This document shows, in pieces, positions 46,401-57,955 of a stretch of 64,000 nucleotides of DNA. The stretch lies in contig KN834758.1 in the NCBI GenBank assembly GCA_000827265.1, positions 1 through 64,000 on the forward strand, given 5' to 3'. The notes below the pieces were generated by a model, which worked only from the letters and a program-made list of their open reading frames with translations, was not told the origin of the DNA and did not search any database. Within the stretch, counting starts at the first letter, position 1. Each line of letters opens with the position of its first letter. The DNA is from Collybiopsis luxurians FD-317 M1 (Eukaryota > Basidiomycota > Agaricomycetes > Agaricales > Omphalotaceae). Position numbers and translations under genes: made by a program.

Positions 46401-47205
46401 CAACCCCAACCGTAAGCCCTGCGCTCTGTTTTCGGCGTCAAATATTGACTACTACTTTACTAGTATACGCTGACGGAAAAGTGTGTCTATCACTTCTCGG
46501 CAGTAATTCCAGTTCGACGCTTCCCTTTATTTACGTCTACTGATTCTCTCCACTTGTTACAGCTTGGAATGGACCAGGCGAGTTTTGTTTTTCAAAATTT
46601 TGCGCCAACTTTTCTCATCCTCACGGCAATCTTGTAGGCTGGGTACCGTAAGCTAAAGTGTTGATTCTGTGAAGAGCTCATCTTGATTCTTCTCGATACT
46701 TCAAGATTTAAATCTACGCTTTTGCAAGTCCTTATTTCGATTCAATCCATGATTCTTTGCGAGGAACCCTATTTGAACGAACCTGGATGGGCGTCGAGCG
46801 CTGGGACCCCCCAGTCTAAAGCATGTACGTCCTTTCGACACATCCAGTCCTACTTGACTGACCTTTTGCAGACTCCGCCAACGTCAGACGTATGGTTGTG
46901 AGAACGGCTGTAAGCGATGAACATGCTACCTCAGTCTAAGACCTACTTATAACTCATGCTAGATGCTTGACGCGCTCAGAAACCCCCCGGAACCATTTGA
47001 AGAAGTAATCACGACTCATTTCAGACTCAAGGCTCGGGCAATACAGAAGCAACTGGATGACTGGCTGAAAGAAGATGATGGTAAACAGCTGGCATCGGAC
47101 GGCGCAGAATTCTCAGGCATTGGCAGGACCTCTGCGAGCTCTGGTAGCTCAAACGGGTTGCAGGCAGATACTGACGCATTGAAAAAGTTATTGGAAGATT
47201 TGTAA
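43474..47205 (+). CDS. UBA / IBR-like / UBC-domain ubiquitin-conjugating protein
   Basis: A large E2 of the BIRC6/UBE2O type. The N terminus ([19 protein letters not shown]...) looks like a UBA domain. A cysteine-rich block follows (44210-44460: [12 protein letters not shown], then [15 protein letters not shown] and WHC), resembling an in-between-RING zinc module. A lysine-rich disordered region (KRRKTR) and a middle helical domain come next. The UBC domain lies at 45780-46900: [35 protein letters not shown] with the catalytic cysteine, and WNGPGW. It ends [15 protein letters not shown]. Very many small introns (exons of 10-20 bases near 46150-46650). It should charge ubiquitin and may act as its own ligase. 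Confidence 0.85.
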
Positions 47206-47463
47206 AATTCGAGATTGTCATATGGATGTTTTTGAAATGTATCATTAAACTTCCAGTAACCGAGATCTTGAGGCCTAATAAGGAAAAATTTTCCCACTAG
47301 CGAATTTTGTGCGGATGACCGACGCGTGAGCGCGACTAGCATGTGAAATGTGCTGCAGCTATTCGGTATTTCGGTATTCGGTACCGTTGGTCGGAGTTAA
47401 ATAAACGTTCGACCCAACTTTGTTTGCAACCACCACCAGCAACTAGATTCTCGGAAATCCAAA

Positions 47464-48966
47464 ATGAACGACTCTGTCATACATGCTATGGCCGGTGCCG
47501 GTACGCCGTTGAACTTCTGGACCCAGATCCACGATGCTGAAAGCTGTTTGGTTAGGTGGAGGAATTCTGGTGCGAGATTCGAAGTGCCTCCAAACTTCTG
47601 CTCATATCACTCATGCTTTTCTGAAAGGCTATGACTGCCACATAGTAAGTGAAGCATTGGGCGTGGAAACTCGATTGATCAGGTTCTGCTGTTTAGCCCT
47701 CTTGTCTTCCTGTCAACTCGTGAAGCTGTGGAAACGCAGAGTAGGAAAAAGGTTAGATGAGCGTATTGCCCATGATGTTCAATATAGCGCTGAATTGTGC
47801 TTCTTCGCCAGACCATATATCAGGCCGTCATGGAAGTGCTAGAGCGTCATGGTGTCCTGGGCCTGTATAGCGGGTTGAGTCCCAGTCTAGTTGGAATTGC
47901 TGTAACCAACGCGTGAGTATCCTCCGACTGATCAGATTCATGCTCATGCTCCTTCAGAGTCTACTACTACTCATACGAGCAATCCAAAACTTTGCTAGCT
48001 GGGACGGGGAAATCTTTGAATACGATAGAGTCTATCATAACATCGTTGATTGCAGGTGCGCCTCGGCAGCACCACCCAAGCCTCTTTGTTCTGAACTCTA
48101 GCTAGGGTCTGCTACAACAATCATCAGTAATCCTCTCTGGGTGGTTCAGACGTCCCAAGCTGTCCACACCATGGATTCGGGGTTGGCAGTCAAGGAACGG
48201 GGTTTTCTGGAGACCGTCCAGCATATTTTCGCCAATTTTGGGATCAAGTGCGTTCGAATACTTTATCTCGATGTTCATGTCCTTTTCTGATATCCCATTA
48301 GAGGTTTCTTTCGAGGAATAGGTATGAGCACACATTGTTTCTAGGCATTACATACGTCAAATATTATACTCTCAGGACCAGCACTAATCCTCGGTAGCTT
48401 CTTTCACTGCGATCAGTTTTCACTCTCAACTCTTACTTGACTCTTTCAGTTGTGAACCCTGTAATCCAATACAGTGTGTTTGAACAGCTCAAAAACTTTT
48501 TGACCGCAAGACGCAAGCTGCATCGCAGAGGAGCCCTCACCGACTGGGATTTCTTTGTCCTCGGCGCTGTATCAAAACTTGTCGCCACCTCTGTAACCTA
48601 TCCATACATGTACTTGGTTCTCTGATATCTTGAATTTCACTCCTAACAGATTATTGTTTAGCGTTGTCAAAGCAAGACTGCAAGCGGGTGCAACTAAATA
48701 CAAGTCCTCCTTGGACGCTTTTGCTACAATACTAAGGGAGGAGGGTGTTGAGGGATTGTACAAGGGTGCCGGTAAAAAGCTTTTACAAAGTGTTCTGACG
48801 GCTGCCATTCTGTTCGCCTTTCAGCGGAGGATTTTCCTCATGACGAAAACGGTGAGTTGGTACGGAATTTTCGCGGAACCTGTTGAAAGAATTAATTTTT
48901 TCTTTTTCTTTTTGCTACCTCGGCCCCTCTTCTCCCATTTAGGCTCTTACTCTCGCCGCGAAATAA
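47464..48966 (+). CDS. Peroxisomal-type mitochondrial carrier family protein
   Basis: An SLC25-family carrier resembling peroxisomal ATP/adenine nucleotide carriers (PMP47/ANT1/SLC25A17). MNDSVIHAMAGA opens repeat 1, whose PLVFLSTREAVETQSRKK (about 47695-47750) is spliced from short exons. Repeat 2 has NPLWVVQTSQ (48137-48167) and GFFRGIGPAL. Repeat 3 has YPYIVVKARLQAG and EGVEGLYKGAGKKLLQSVLTAAI (about 48745-48810). The ending is MTKTALTLAAK after a final intron. There are at least nine introns, and several early exon joins were not resolved. It would supply ATP or cofactors to the peroxisome for fatty-acid activation. Confidence 0.82.
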
Positions 48967-49095
48967 ATCGCAGCCAATTGAATAGTAGATAGATATGATA
49001 TAGATTAACCATGTACAGTATCCTGTATGAAGACAGAGTAATGCTAGCGCGCTAATCAATCTACATATAATCAACCTCTTCTCTTGCTCCCTTCC

Positions 49096-49683
49096 ATGGC
49101 GCCGAACCTTCGCTTGAACGTGGTCGCATTCATTTCACCCCAGAACCACCCCATACTGATTCGCTCGCCTTCAGCTGAGGATGAGACTGCAATCAAGTAT
49201 CATTATATCGCGCACACAAGTCTGGATGTCATAGAGGAAAGAGGTCTGTACTTTTCGACACCTAAAGTTATGTCTCCGCTCAATCTTGGCCCCAGCAAGC
49301 ACTAGATCGTCGGAGTGTTACCTTGGTCTGCTATATTCCATGGAGGATGTCGTGGTGTACGGTTATATAACCCCTGCAAAAGTGAAAATCGTCATTGCAT
49401 TGCCGCTGAGTGATACGGTTCTTCGAGATCAGGAAGTTAACATGGTGCGCAATTAACTTGTGCTCTCCCCGCAGCTAATCAAGTAGGTCTACAGATTTTC
49501 AAAGCTCTTCATATGGCATACTATTCTGCTATATCCAACCCATTCCTAATGCTTGAAGATCCAGCTGGTCCTGGGTATGATACCTCCCGGAGTTTGTTGG
49601 TCGGCAGTTCGAAATGGAAAAATCTTCGACGGCGCGTAGATGAGATAAACAGGATAGTAGGGAACACACCCTCCTCCAATTGA
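49096..49683 (+). CDS. TRAPPC2L: TRAPP complex subunit 2-like (Tca17/TRAPPC2L)
   Basis: A small sedlin-fold subunit of the TRAPP tethering complex for Golgi traffic. MAPNLRLNVVAFISPQNHPI begins the longin-type fold. The body continues LIRSPSAEDE, YHYIAHTSLDVIEER, then, across introns, LGLLYSMEDVVVYGYITPAKVK and IFKALHMAYYSAISNPF. It ends INRIVGNTPSSN at the stop at 49681-49683. Three introns. Full length for the family (about 150 residues). It is convergent with the Rtp1 gene. Confidence 0.88.
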
Positions 49684-49921
49684 ATCAAGGCAAGCTTGCA
49701 TTCGGAAAAATACAAAAAGACTTATGTCTGGTCCTTGCCGGTTCTTGACCTCTCAGTCCGCAAGTGCCTCTCATGGTATTTTTCTAATTGCGGATTTGAG
49801 CAGAAGTGTTTACATTCTCGAACCTACATGAAAAAGTGCCCTTCATTGACTCAGCTGATACAAGTTCACCGCAGTCGAGACAGATACGGGGTAGACATAA
49901 CGTGTACGCGTTTTTTTTGCT

Positions 49922-52900
49922 TTATAAACCCAGTTTTGCCAGCTGCAGCTGAGCCAACTCTTCCAAGGTCTCTCTTGCCATGACCCTAACCAACATATCG
50001 TCGTCTGCTCTAGCTATATACCCCAAAGTAATTCTCATCCGCTTCGCTAGCTCCGGAGAAACAAGCGTCGTAATCCTGGATGACTCATATACCTCTTTAG
50101 TTGAACCGCGAATGAGAATCGAAAGGAAGTGAAGAGCGGCTCTCCGAAGAGGAGGGAATTTTGTGTTAGACGAAGTCGGATGATCGTCCAACACGGATAG
50201 CGGCTTCTCCTTGGTACTAATGGATGATGTCTCTACTTGCAAAAGATCTACCATACCTTCTGCAAGGTCCACAAAATAAGGGAGTACTGCTAGTGCATAT
50301 GTGCTCTGACAGTCTGCCAGCAAGGACAGCGCCGACGTTCGTAGTGTAGTAGGTACTGTCGGTGATCTTACAACCCGTAACAGAGGGGGAATGAGGACAT
50401 TTCCTGAGCCAAGAACATGAGAAGGGGAAAAATAAGCTGATTGTATAGAACCCACCTGTAGATCCCAGTGCTTCACCGCATCTGCGGATTACCAATGAAA
50501 GTGCCTCTCCAAGTCTTATTCGTGTGTCTACATCATGGGTTGTCAAATGTCCCGCTTCTAGACCATCAAGTTGCTTCGTATAATCTTGTACCAGCCTGCT
50601 TAAGATGCTGCGATCAAAATTGTCAACGAGAGCTGCGAGGCCCTGCACAGCATTGAGAAATATATACGAATCGTCATCCTGTATAGACTGCAGAAAAATG
50701 TCCTGTATAGCAGGAACAAGTGCCAGGTCTAATTTCATAGACTTGGTAGAATCCGTAGAAACCAATTGACGTAGGAGAAGTAGTCCGTGCGCTCGGACAG
50801 GGAGGATGGGATCTTGCAGAAGTTGAAGAGCTTTTTGATAAATCTCTCGTGGTTTATCAATTCCGTTGTTGGAGGTTGTTCGTGCAGTATCGCCTCCAAG
50901 TGCAAGACGAGCGGTCATAGTCATCCGAGCCTCTCGGGCAACAGCTCTTACGGCGGAGGGACCCTTGCTAGCAAGAGGCTCTAGCAGCTCAAAAATTTCA
51001 TTTAATATCGGCTCTGTGCGTGCCGAAAGGGACTCGTTCGCTAGTCAAGTTAGTACTGTACGACATCGCGAAAGGATTGGTCCTCACCTTCAAGAACAGA
51101 CAATAGCAGGGTGACTGTGGTCTCTTTCATCTCATCGTCTGCTGTAAATGCCTCGGAATCTGAGAGATCATCATCACTGTCGCCCTCGCTAATGGAATCA
51201 AGCTGATCTTGAGCGTTTAAACGAAGGTCAGATATGCGAAGTTCCTTAGCCGCTTTCATTTTTTGCTTTCGGGTCGAGATATCAGGATGCGATGTCGATG
51301 CTGTTTCAAGGGCCTGCTTGATAAGATTCAACGTCTGGATGGGTTTGGATAGCAGGCCAGTCGATCTCGAGCCATTCGTTATTCCATTCTGCATCTGCAT
51401 TATTAGTTGAAGGTATAGCAGTGTGCTATGGTAGCAATTTTAGAAGTTGAGACACCTCAGGGCGAAGTGATGACGCACCGGAGCGGGTTACTATCCTCGT
51501 TGTTCCTGTGGTCCCGGTAGCTTTCAAGGAGCTTTACAAAAAATTGGGACAAGATATCGTCCCTGCCTATCAACTGTAAGAAAGCCGCTAAATGGCGAGG
51601 CTCCGGGTAGAGATCAAAAATGTTGGCCCCCGGATCGAGTTCACCAGCCTCTTCCGCTTTTTTAAGATCTTCTGGAGTGAAGAGTGCTAGTTTATCTGAA
51701 GTCTTCACGCTGCATTTAATGAACATCGTTACTATGCTCGCTGCAACCAATGAAGCTTACCCGGTAATCCGCTGTATATCGCCTTCTATATCACTATGCC
51801 ACTGTCCTGCCTCTTGATCAAAAATAGACCACAAAGTTTCCACCGCGTCTGAAGTGGAAACTATCCTGGACCAAGTGACGAGAAGACCTCGCACCGTCTC
51901 TTTAATTTCCGGATTCGATGTTTTGATAGAATCAAGATAAAAAAGGAGACTATACAATGACGGTACTATGGGAGATAGTAAGGAAGTGATGAGCTTGGGA
52001 GATGGATCAGAATTGGTGAGCAACGTTGTCAGGGTGTTCAAAGCGGTCGTCGCAGTCGATCCTGTGCTTGAGCCGACATTAAGAAACGAATCGTGTAAAT
52101 AGAAGACGATTATTTTCGTGGCGTTCCCTCCTTCTACAGCCAACATCTGGGACAAAGTTAAGGCTGCTGCTCTTCTATATGCAGGGTGTTGGCGGTCTCG
52201 AAGGAGGGTCATGATGCGAGGCACCACAGCTAGAAAATATTCCTTCTGAAAATCAGCGTAACTCGAAGCGGACGTTGAGTAAAGCTCACCTCTGGTTTCA
52301 TACCAGCGGGGGCAGTATTCAAAATTCGGGCTATGTGTTCGAGTTTATCCAACTGAATGTCATCCACATTCTCACTGTCTCCGAAAGCAGCCGCACATAG
52401 GCCTCTAACACCTTCCGGTCGTAGAAGCTGCCTACTCATGAGATATCCGCAGGTACGACGGACATGTGAGATGGAACTGATAGAAGACATGACATTCCCA
52501 AGGGCGACAATTGCTTCTGCGGGAGGGAGCCTGACGAACGACCGAATGATAAAAGCACTTCAAAACTAAAATATAACATACATGGCCATAAGTCGCATTA
52601 CTAGGGGACGAGCATCATCCAGCGGGGTTATGGTCTCCGTTACCAATGATCTAGGAAGCCAGCCCAAAGAAATAGCCGGTTTGAGAATGTCTGTGACGTG
52701 CTTTTGAAAAATGACTTCAGTGATAAGAGTATTGGACGCGCTTCCGTGAACACCTTTCGGAAAGATGAGAGATAGTTGACGGGAGACCGAGTCGGATAAA
52801 TGGTGGTAATTATCCGGTGTAGAGGTGAGATCGATTATTTTTGACCCCGCGATGGAAGAAGAGGGTGTGCTTGGCCAAGAAGATATAAGATGGGAGAGTA

Positions 52901-53225
52901 AAGGTTCCGCCCCCCATCGGAATGATATCGAAAGTAAGGTCCTTAGATGGTTCAGATCACGAGTACCCAGAAGCGGAACATCTGTGTTGGTTACGCCTGC
53001 TTCGAGCAGTAATTGAGTCTTTTCAACAACGAAAAAAGCTTCGTCTGCAGTTCTCATTTGGATATTTTCCAGAGTTGCAGAATCATCTATAGTAGATGCG
53101 GAACTTAAACATTGATAATAGTTCCGGAGACGTTGCAAAAGTACAGATTTTAATTCGGTCTGAGGGGTAGAAAGAGAGTCGATTAGACAAGACCCAGCGC
53201 GTAATGTCAGGGCGAGTTCAGACAT
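49922..53225 (-). CDS. RTP1: Rtp1/TANGO6-like RNA polymerase II import factor
   Basis: A long HEAT-repeat protein needed for assembly and nuclear import of RNA polymerase II in yeast (Rtp1). The C-terminal part carries the two Rtp1 C-terminal domains: VRAHGLLLLRQLVS with DDSYIFLNAVQGLAAL (about 50640-50780), and PLRRAALHFLSILIRG (about 50100-50150) followed by RITLGYIARADDDMLVRVMA. The N-terminal half is alpha-solenoid with fewer fixed residues. An acidic linker (SEGDSDDDLSDSEAF) lies at about 51145-51190. I placed the start at the ATG at 53225 (MSELALTLRAG); the frame stays open upstream without another well-placed ATG. About eight introns. Confidence 0.82.
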
Positions 53226-53418
53226 GACAGTTTGCAGAAGAAAAATCAAAATCACGTGTTTGCAATGCTTCGGAACTTCAGAAAGACTCCAATACAATTG
53301 CAGTACTTCAGCATCAATAACTTGAATAAGTAACTTAGCCCGTCCACATGATACGAAAATAGTCCAATGCACACTATACTCGAGTAGTCTCGTTCCGAGT
53401 CCTCACTCTGCAACCATC

Positions 53419-55655
53419 ATGTCTGGAACGGTACAGTCCACCAGCATTGAAGAAACGGGAGATGGTATTACAGAGTCTGACAGGCGTCTCATGCAGTTGG
53501 GATATAAGCCAGAATTCAGACGTGAAATGCATCTTTCTGCGGTTCTGGGAATCTCCTTCTGTGCTATCGGAATCCTGACTGGCTCGAGTGCTGCATTCCA
53601 GACTGGTTCCTAGTTTTTCTTTACTTGTAAGAACGGAGCTGACAAGCCAATAGGTCTATTTTCCGGAGGACCTCTAGGTGAATGGTGCAATGGTTATGGT
53701 TAAAGTCCTTCTCCTTACGCCTCACTGCATGAAGGCCTGTTTTGGGGTTGGAATGTAAGAATATCGTCAATGCCGCCAGTGCCGCTCAGTCTAATGCGTC
53801 TTGTACGAGTAGATTTGCTCACTTTTCATGCTCCTCATCGCTTTGAGTCAGGCTGAGATTTGTAGTGCTTTGTGTGTCTTTTTTTCTTTCTAGCTAATAA
53901 GCAACTGTTTCTGACTTGAAGATGCAGTCCAACGATGGGAGGGCTGTATTTTTGGGTACGTATGGTTTATCATGATCATATGGCTTGCTGATATCCTCAT
54001 ACAATGCCAGGTATCCAAGCTCAAGCCTGACTTGCCTGTCCTTGCTTGTGAGATCAACACCATGTCCGTATGATACGTACGTGAACTGATAGCCTTTCAA
54101 AGACTGCACTGGCTGGGTCTACGCGATCGCCATGAATTTGACCGGAACTTCTGGTAACCTTACTGTAGCCCTTTTCATGGCTTCCCTCGTCGAGGTCGGT
54201 TCAGGACGTGCCCTAAGTCGAGTAGAAATTACAGCAATTGCGTGGGCTATTAACATTTTAAGCGGCATTATTAACACCACCGGGACGAAGGCTATTGCCA
54301 AGATGAGCTCTTTCAATATATGGTGGACGCTTGGAGGCACCTTTGTGCTTGTGATCACTCTTCTAGTGAAAGCTCCAGTCAAGGTAAGTACCTTCGTCTA
54401 TCATTCATGGCTTCTTTAATCATACTCCAAACAGAATTCCGCCGATTTCGTCTTCACAGACTTGGAGAAGTATGTCATTCTTTTACCATGCCCGGCATCC
54501 CCTTACTCGTTGGTTCTAAAGTTTTACGGGTTGGAGCTCAAAGGGATTCGTAGTTCTTCTCGGCTTCCTTCAGGTTTGAGCCTCAGCCCTGCGTTCTTCT
54601 GTCATCATTTACCGACTTTTCTGTTTGGCAGGCAGTCTACTCTTTGGAGGGTAGCGAAACGGCCGGTCAAGTTGCGGAGGAAGCCGTTCGAGCAGAATTT
54701 TTGGCACCTATGGCTATAATAGGAAGTATCGTGGGTTCGTGGATCATCGGACTAGCCTATATGCTCGCGCTCTTGTTTTCTGTTCAAAGCATACCTAGCA
54801 TTCAAAGTACAGCTCTTGCCATTCCCATCGCGCAGCTCTATTACGACGCTGTGGGGAAGCGTTTGACGCTAATGTGCTTGTCTGTTATCTGCCTGGCTCA
54901 ATTTATGGCTGCGGTGACGGCTTTCACTGCGTCATCGAGACTCTACTTTGCGCTGGCCAGAGACAATGCATTCCCCGCCAAGAAGGCTTTCATGGCTCTG
55001 AATCGATATCAGGCTCCGTATGTCGGGGTGTGGTTGTCAGTTTTCATTGGTTGCATGGTACAGTGAGACCATTGTACACACGATCCTCTCTTACTTAGCT
55101 GAGATTAGGTTTCGTGTGCCTACATCGGATCAGTTATCGCTGTAGGTTTGCCCTTTTCTATTTGTCAAAAAACGACAAACAATTTTTAGTTCAACGCCAT
55201 CCTCTCTTCCGCTGCGATAGCTGTAATGCTTGGCTACCTTCAGCCAATAGCCATTCGCGTCTTCTGGCCCTCCTCGCAAGTTTCTTTCGTTTTCTTTTGT
55301 GTTCTCTGCTCAGCTGGCCGTTTCTAGACTCAAAGTTCGAGGACCTTTTCACCTTGGGAGGTGGTCGTGGACCATCAACACTATCAGCTTTGCAGTTCGC
55401 CACCGTCTCTCTATTCCCAGTCGATGCCTGACTTTAGCCACACAGTTCACAGCTTTCATTTGCGTACTTTTTATCCTACCAACTGCGTTTCCGGTCAACA
55501 AAAACAACATGAATTATGCCGTGGTTTCTATAGGGGGCATTATGATTATAGTTACTATTACATGGGTCTTCTGGGGTCGTTTTCAGTATAAAGGACCAGT
55601 TCTTACCAATACAGATTCCCCTGATCGCCGTTTTAAATCCTTCGACGAAACATAA
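53419..55655 (+). CDS. APC-family amino acid/GABA permease
   Basis: A plasma- or vacuolar-membrane transporter with about twelve membrane passes. The N terminus MSGTVQSTSIEETGDGITES is cytosolic. LGISFCAIGILTGSSAAF starts the first pass. The second contains LFSGGPLG across two introns. Later come the conserved EGSETAGQVAEEAVRA (about 54645-54695), TALAIPIAQLYYDAVG, and TASSRLYFALARDNAFPAKK (about 54923-54980), typical of fungal GABA/choline permeases. It ends FWGRFQYKGPVLTN and a short tail. At least nine introns. The substrate cannot be assigned. It starts 193 bases from the divergent Rtp1 gene, probably sharing a promoter. Confidence 0.87.
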
Positions 55656-55825
55656 TAGAATATTTATTTTGATTGATCTATTTACGATAGCTTCATCGCT
55701 TCAATAGGACGAGAAAAGTATTCTGTACAAATTGAAAGTGTACATAGATATGAGTGGTACGTAAGAAGATACAGCAACAGCTCGGTCTACAATGCTGTAC
55801 GATGTCGTATGGAACGATGAGCTAT

Positions 55826-57847
55826 TTAAGCTGTAGAGAGGTTGGCGACTCCGTCCGTAATCTCCTCAGCTCCTTCGACGAGTTTAGTTATCTGGAGTAA
55901 AAGAAATTTAACTTTCGGTAATGGAAATGCGTCTTGACGACAGACCTTTCCGATCGCTATTGTTCGACCTTCATCTCGGAGGGTGAAACGACCAAGTTGA
56001 GGATAGTCAGCAAAACGCTCCACGCAGACTGCTGCAGTAGTTTCGATCAGAGCGACAATTTTCTGACCTGCATGCGTTCGGAATGAACAAGATATTTTCT
56101 GCAGAGCAATAGGTGGTCTTACCCTTCTTGGCAAACTGGGGTGGCTTTTTCGATTTGCGGCCAGTTGCCTTGTCAAAGTAGTGTAATAAAGCCTGTAAGC
56201 CATCGTCAGATAGATAGGAATGGAGTAGAGCTAGAGTTAGAGTACATACAAGTAAGGTGACTTCCTCTGAAAGAGTATGAACGTGCATGACAGCTGAATA
56301 TCCTGCACAGATGATACTTTTGTGCTCCAAAATAGCTAGCTGCGCTTCAAACTGGCGGACAGCATGGATAGGCTTTGTCGGGCTGGTAAGCACGAACCCA
56401 GGGCTGATATCCTCATCATCTACACCGCGTAGACGAATGCGTACGTTGTCACCACAAATGGCAGACGGGACCTCCTCTTCGAGTTCGGTATAGATAGCGG
56501 CGATTTCAACTTGGTCTTTGTTGGGCATGAGGATCAGTTTGTCGTCTTTGCGAATGTGGCCAGATTCGATTTTTCCAACGATAATGGTTCCCATATCTTT
56601 GTACTTCTCGGATACAGGCATCATGAGAGGAGCGTTGATTTTTCGGTCTACCATGGGCATATGGTCTAGATGTTCAAGGAAGGAAGGACCGCTGAGAATT
56701 TGCGTAAGGATACTAAAAGTACGGATACGTAAATCAGGTACTTACTCCCACCAAGGACATGTCGTCTTCGGTACGCGATCTTTTAGATTGAGACCAGTGA
56801 AGGCAGACAGAGGGATAAAGGTGACATCGGTCTTGGGATTAAAACCGGCAGCTTTGATGAACGGCGTAAGCTTTTCCTTAATTTCGTCGAATCTGGCCTT
56901 GTCCCATAGTACAGTCGATTCGTCCATCTTGTTGATGGCGATAACGACCTTGGACACGCCAGCCGTCTTCACCAGCATGATGTGCTCCCGGGTCTGACCT
57001 CCACGCTCGAATCCAGTCTCAAACTCGCCCTTTCGAGCAGAGATGACAAGAATCGCGATGTCGGCCTGAGCAGCGCCGGAAATCATCGATGGAACAAAGG
57101 TTTTGTGACCTGGAGCGTCGAGAATGGTATAGCGGCGAGCGTCTGTCTCAAAGTAGGCGCGCCCAACTTCGACAGTCTTGCCCTTGAGTCGTTCTTGCGG
57201 GGTCGAATCAAGGGCCCAACTGAGATACCAAGACTCTCTACCGGCTTCCTTTGCCTCTCTTTCGTATTTTTCCATTGTACGCTTGTCAACGGCGCCCGTA
57301 ATGAAGAGTAAATTACCCCCGAGTGTGCTTTTTCCAGCATCGACGTGGCCGACAAAGACAATGTTAAGATGCTCTTTGGCTACACTTGATTGAGTACCAA
57401 TTTCAAGATTTCAGATATGAAATAAATCGCACCATTTCCGTAAAGATCGTCCAATATAGTCTTATCCGCTACAGCCTGGACCTCCCTTGCGATAGCGCTA
57501 GTGTCTGTTTTACTTTTTTCTAATGAAAAGGTCTTGGATGGACCGGTGGGAGGGGCAGGAGAGTCGGATTTTGATTTTACTTGGGTTTTTGCATGAGGTG
57601 GAGTAGATTTTGGATGTGATGTGACATGAGCGGGAGCTGCAACGGGATTAGGTTGGGCTGCAGGGGGTTTAGAGCCGCCGATGCTGAGAGATATCGTTGG
57701 GGCAGGCCGGGGAGCTTCGGATGGCTCTGGACGTTGGACTGGTGCAGGCTGAGGCTGCTGAGGCTGAGTCTGCTGTTGCATATGTGGAGGAAGAACAAAA
57801 GTCTTTCCCGGGATGAATTCAAAGGCGCCTGCGTTGAGTTTGCTCAT
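55826..57847 (-). CDS. SUP35: Translation release factor eRF3 (Sup35)
   Basis: The GTPase that works with eRF1 to end translation. The N terminus starts MSKLNAGAFEFIPGKTF, a match to the PAM2-like region that binds poly(A)-binding protein, followed by a Pro/Gln-rich stretch (QQQTQPQQPQPAPVQ). After the linker come the G motifs: GHVDAGKS (P-loop, about 57330-57355), DAPGHK (about 57105-57125) and NKMD (about 56920-56935). The EF-Tu-like domains end with GRFTLRDEGRTIAIGKV. Six or so introns in the coding region. The N-terminal extension is shorter and less Asn-rich than the yeast prion domain. Confidence 0.93.
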
Positions 57848-57955
57848 GGTGGTTCAGGAAAAAAAGAAAACGATGTGGGATGCTCGAGTCGATTAGACGG
57901 TTGACTCGCTGCCGATGATTACAATTTCCTTTTTTGGACTTATCCACATTCCTCC

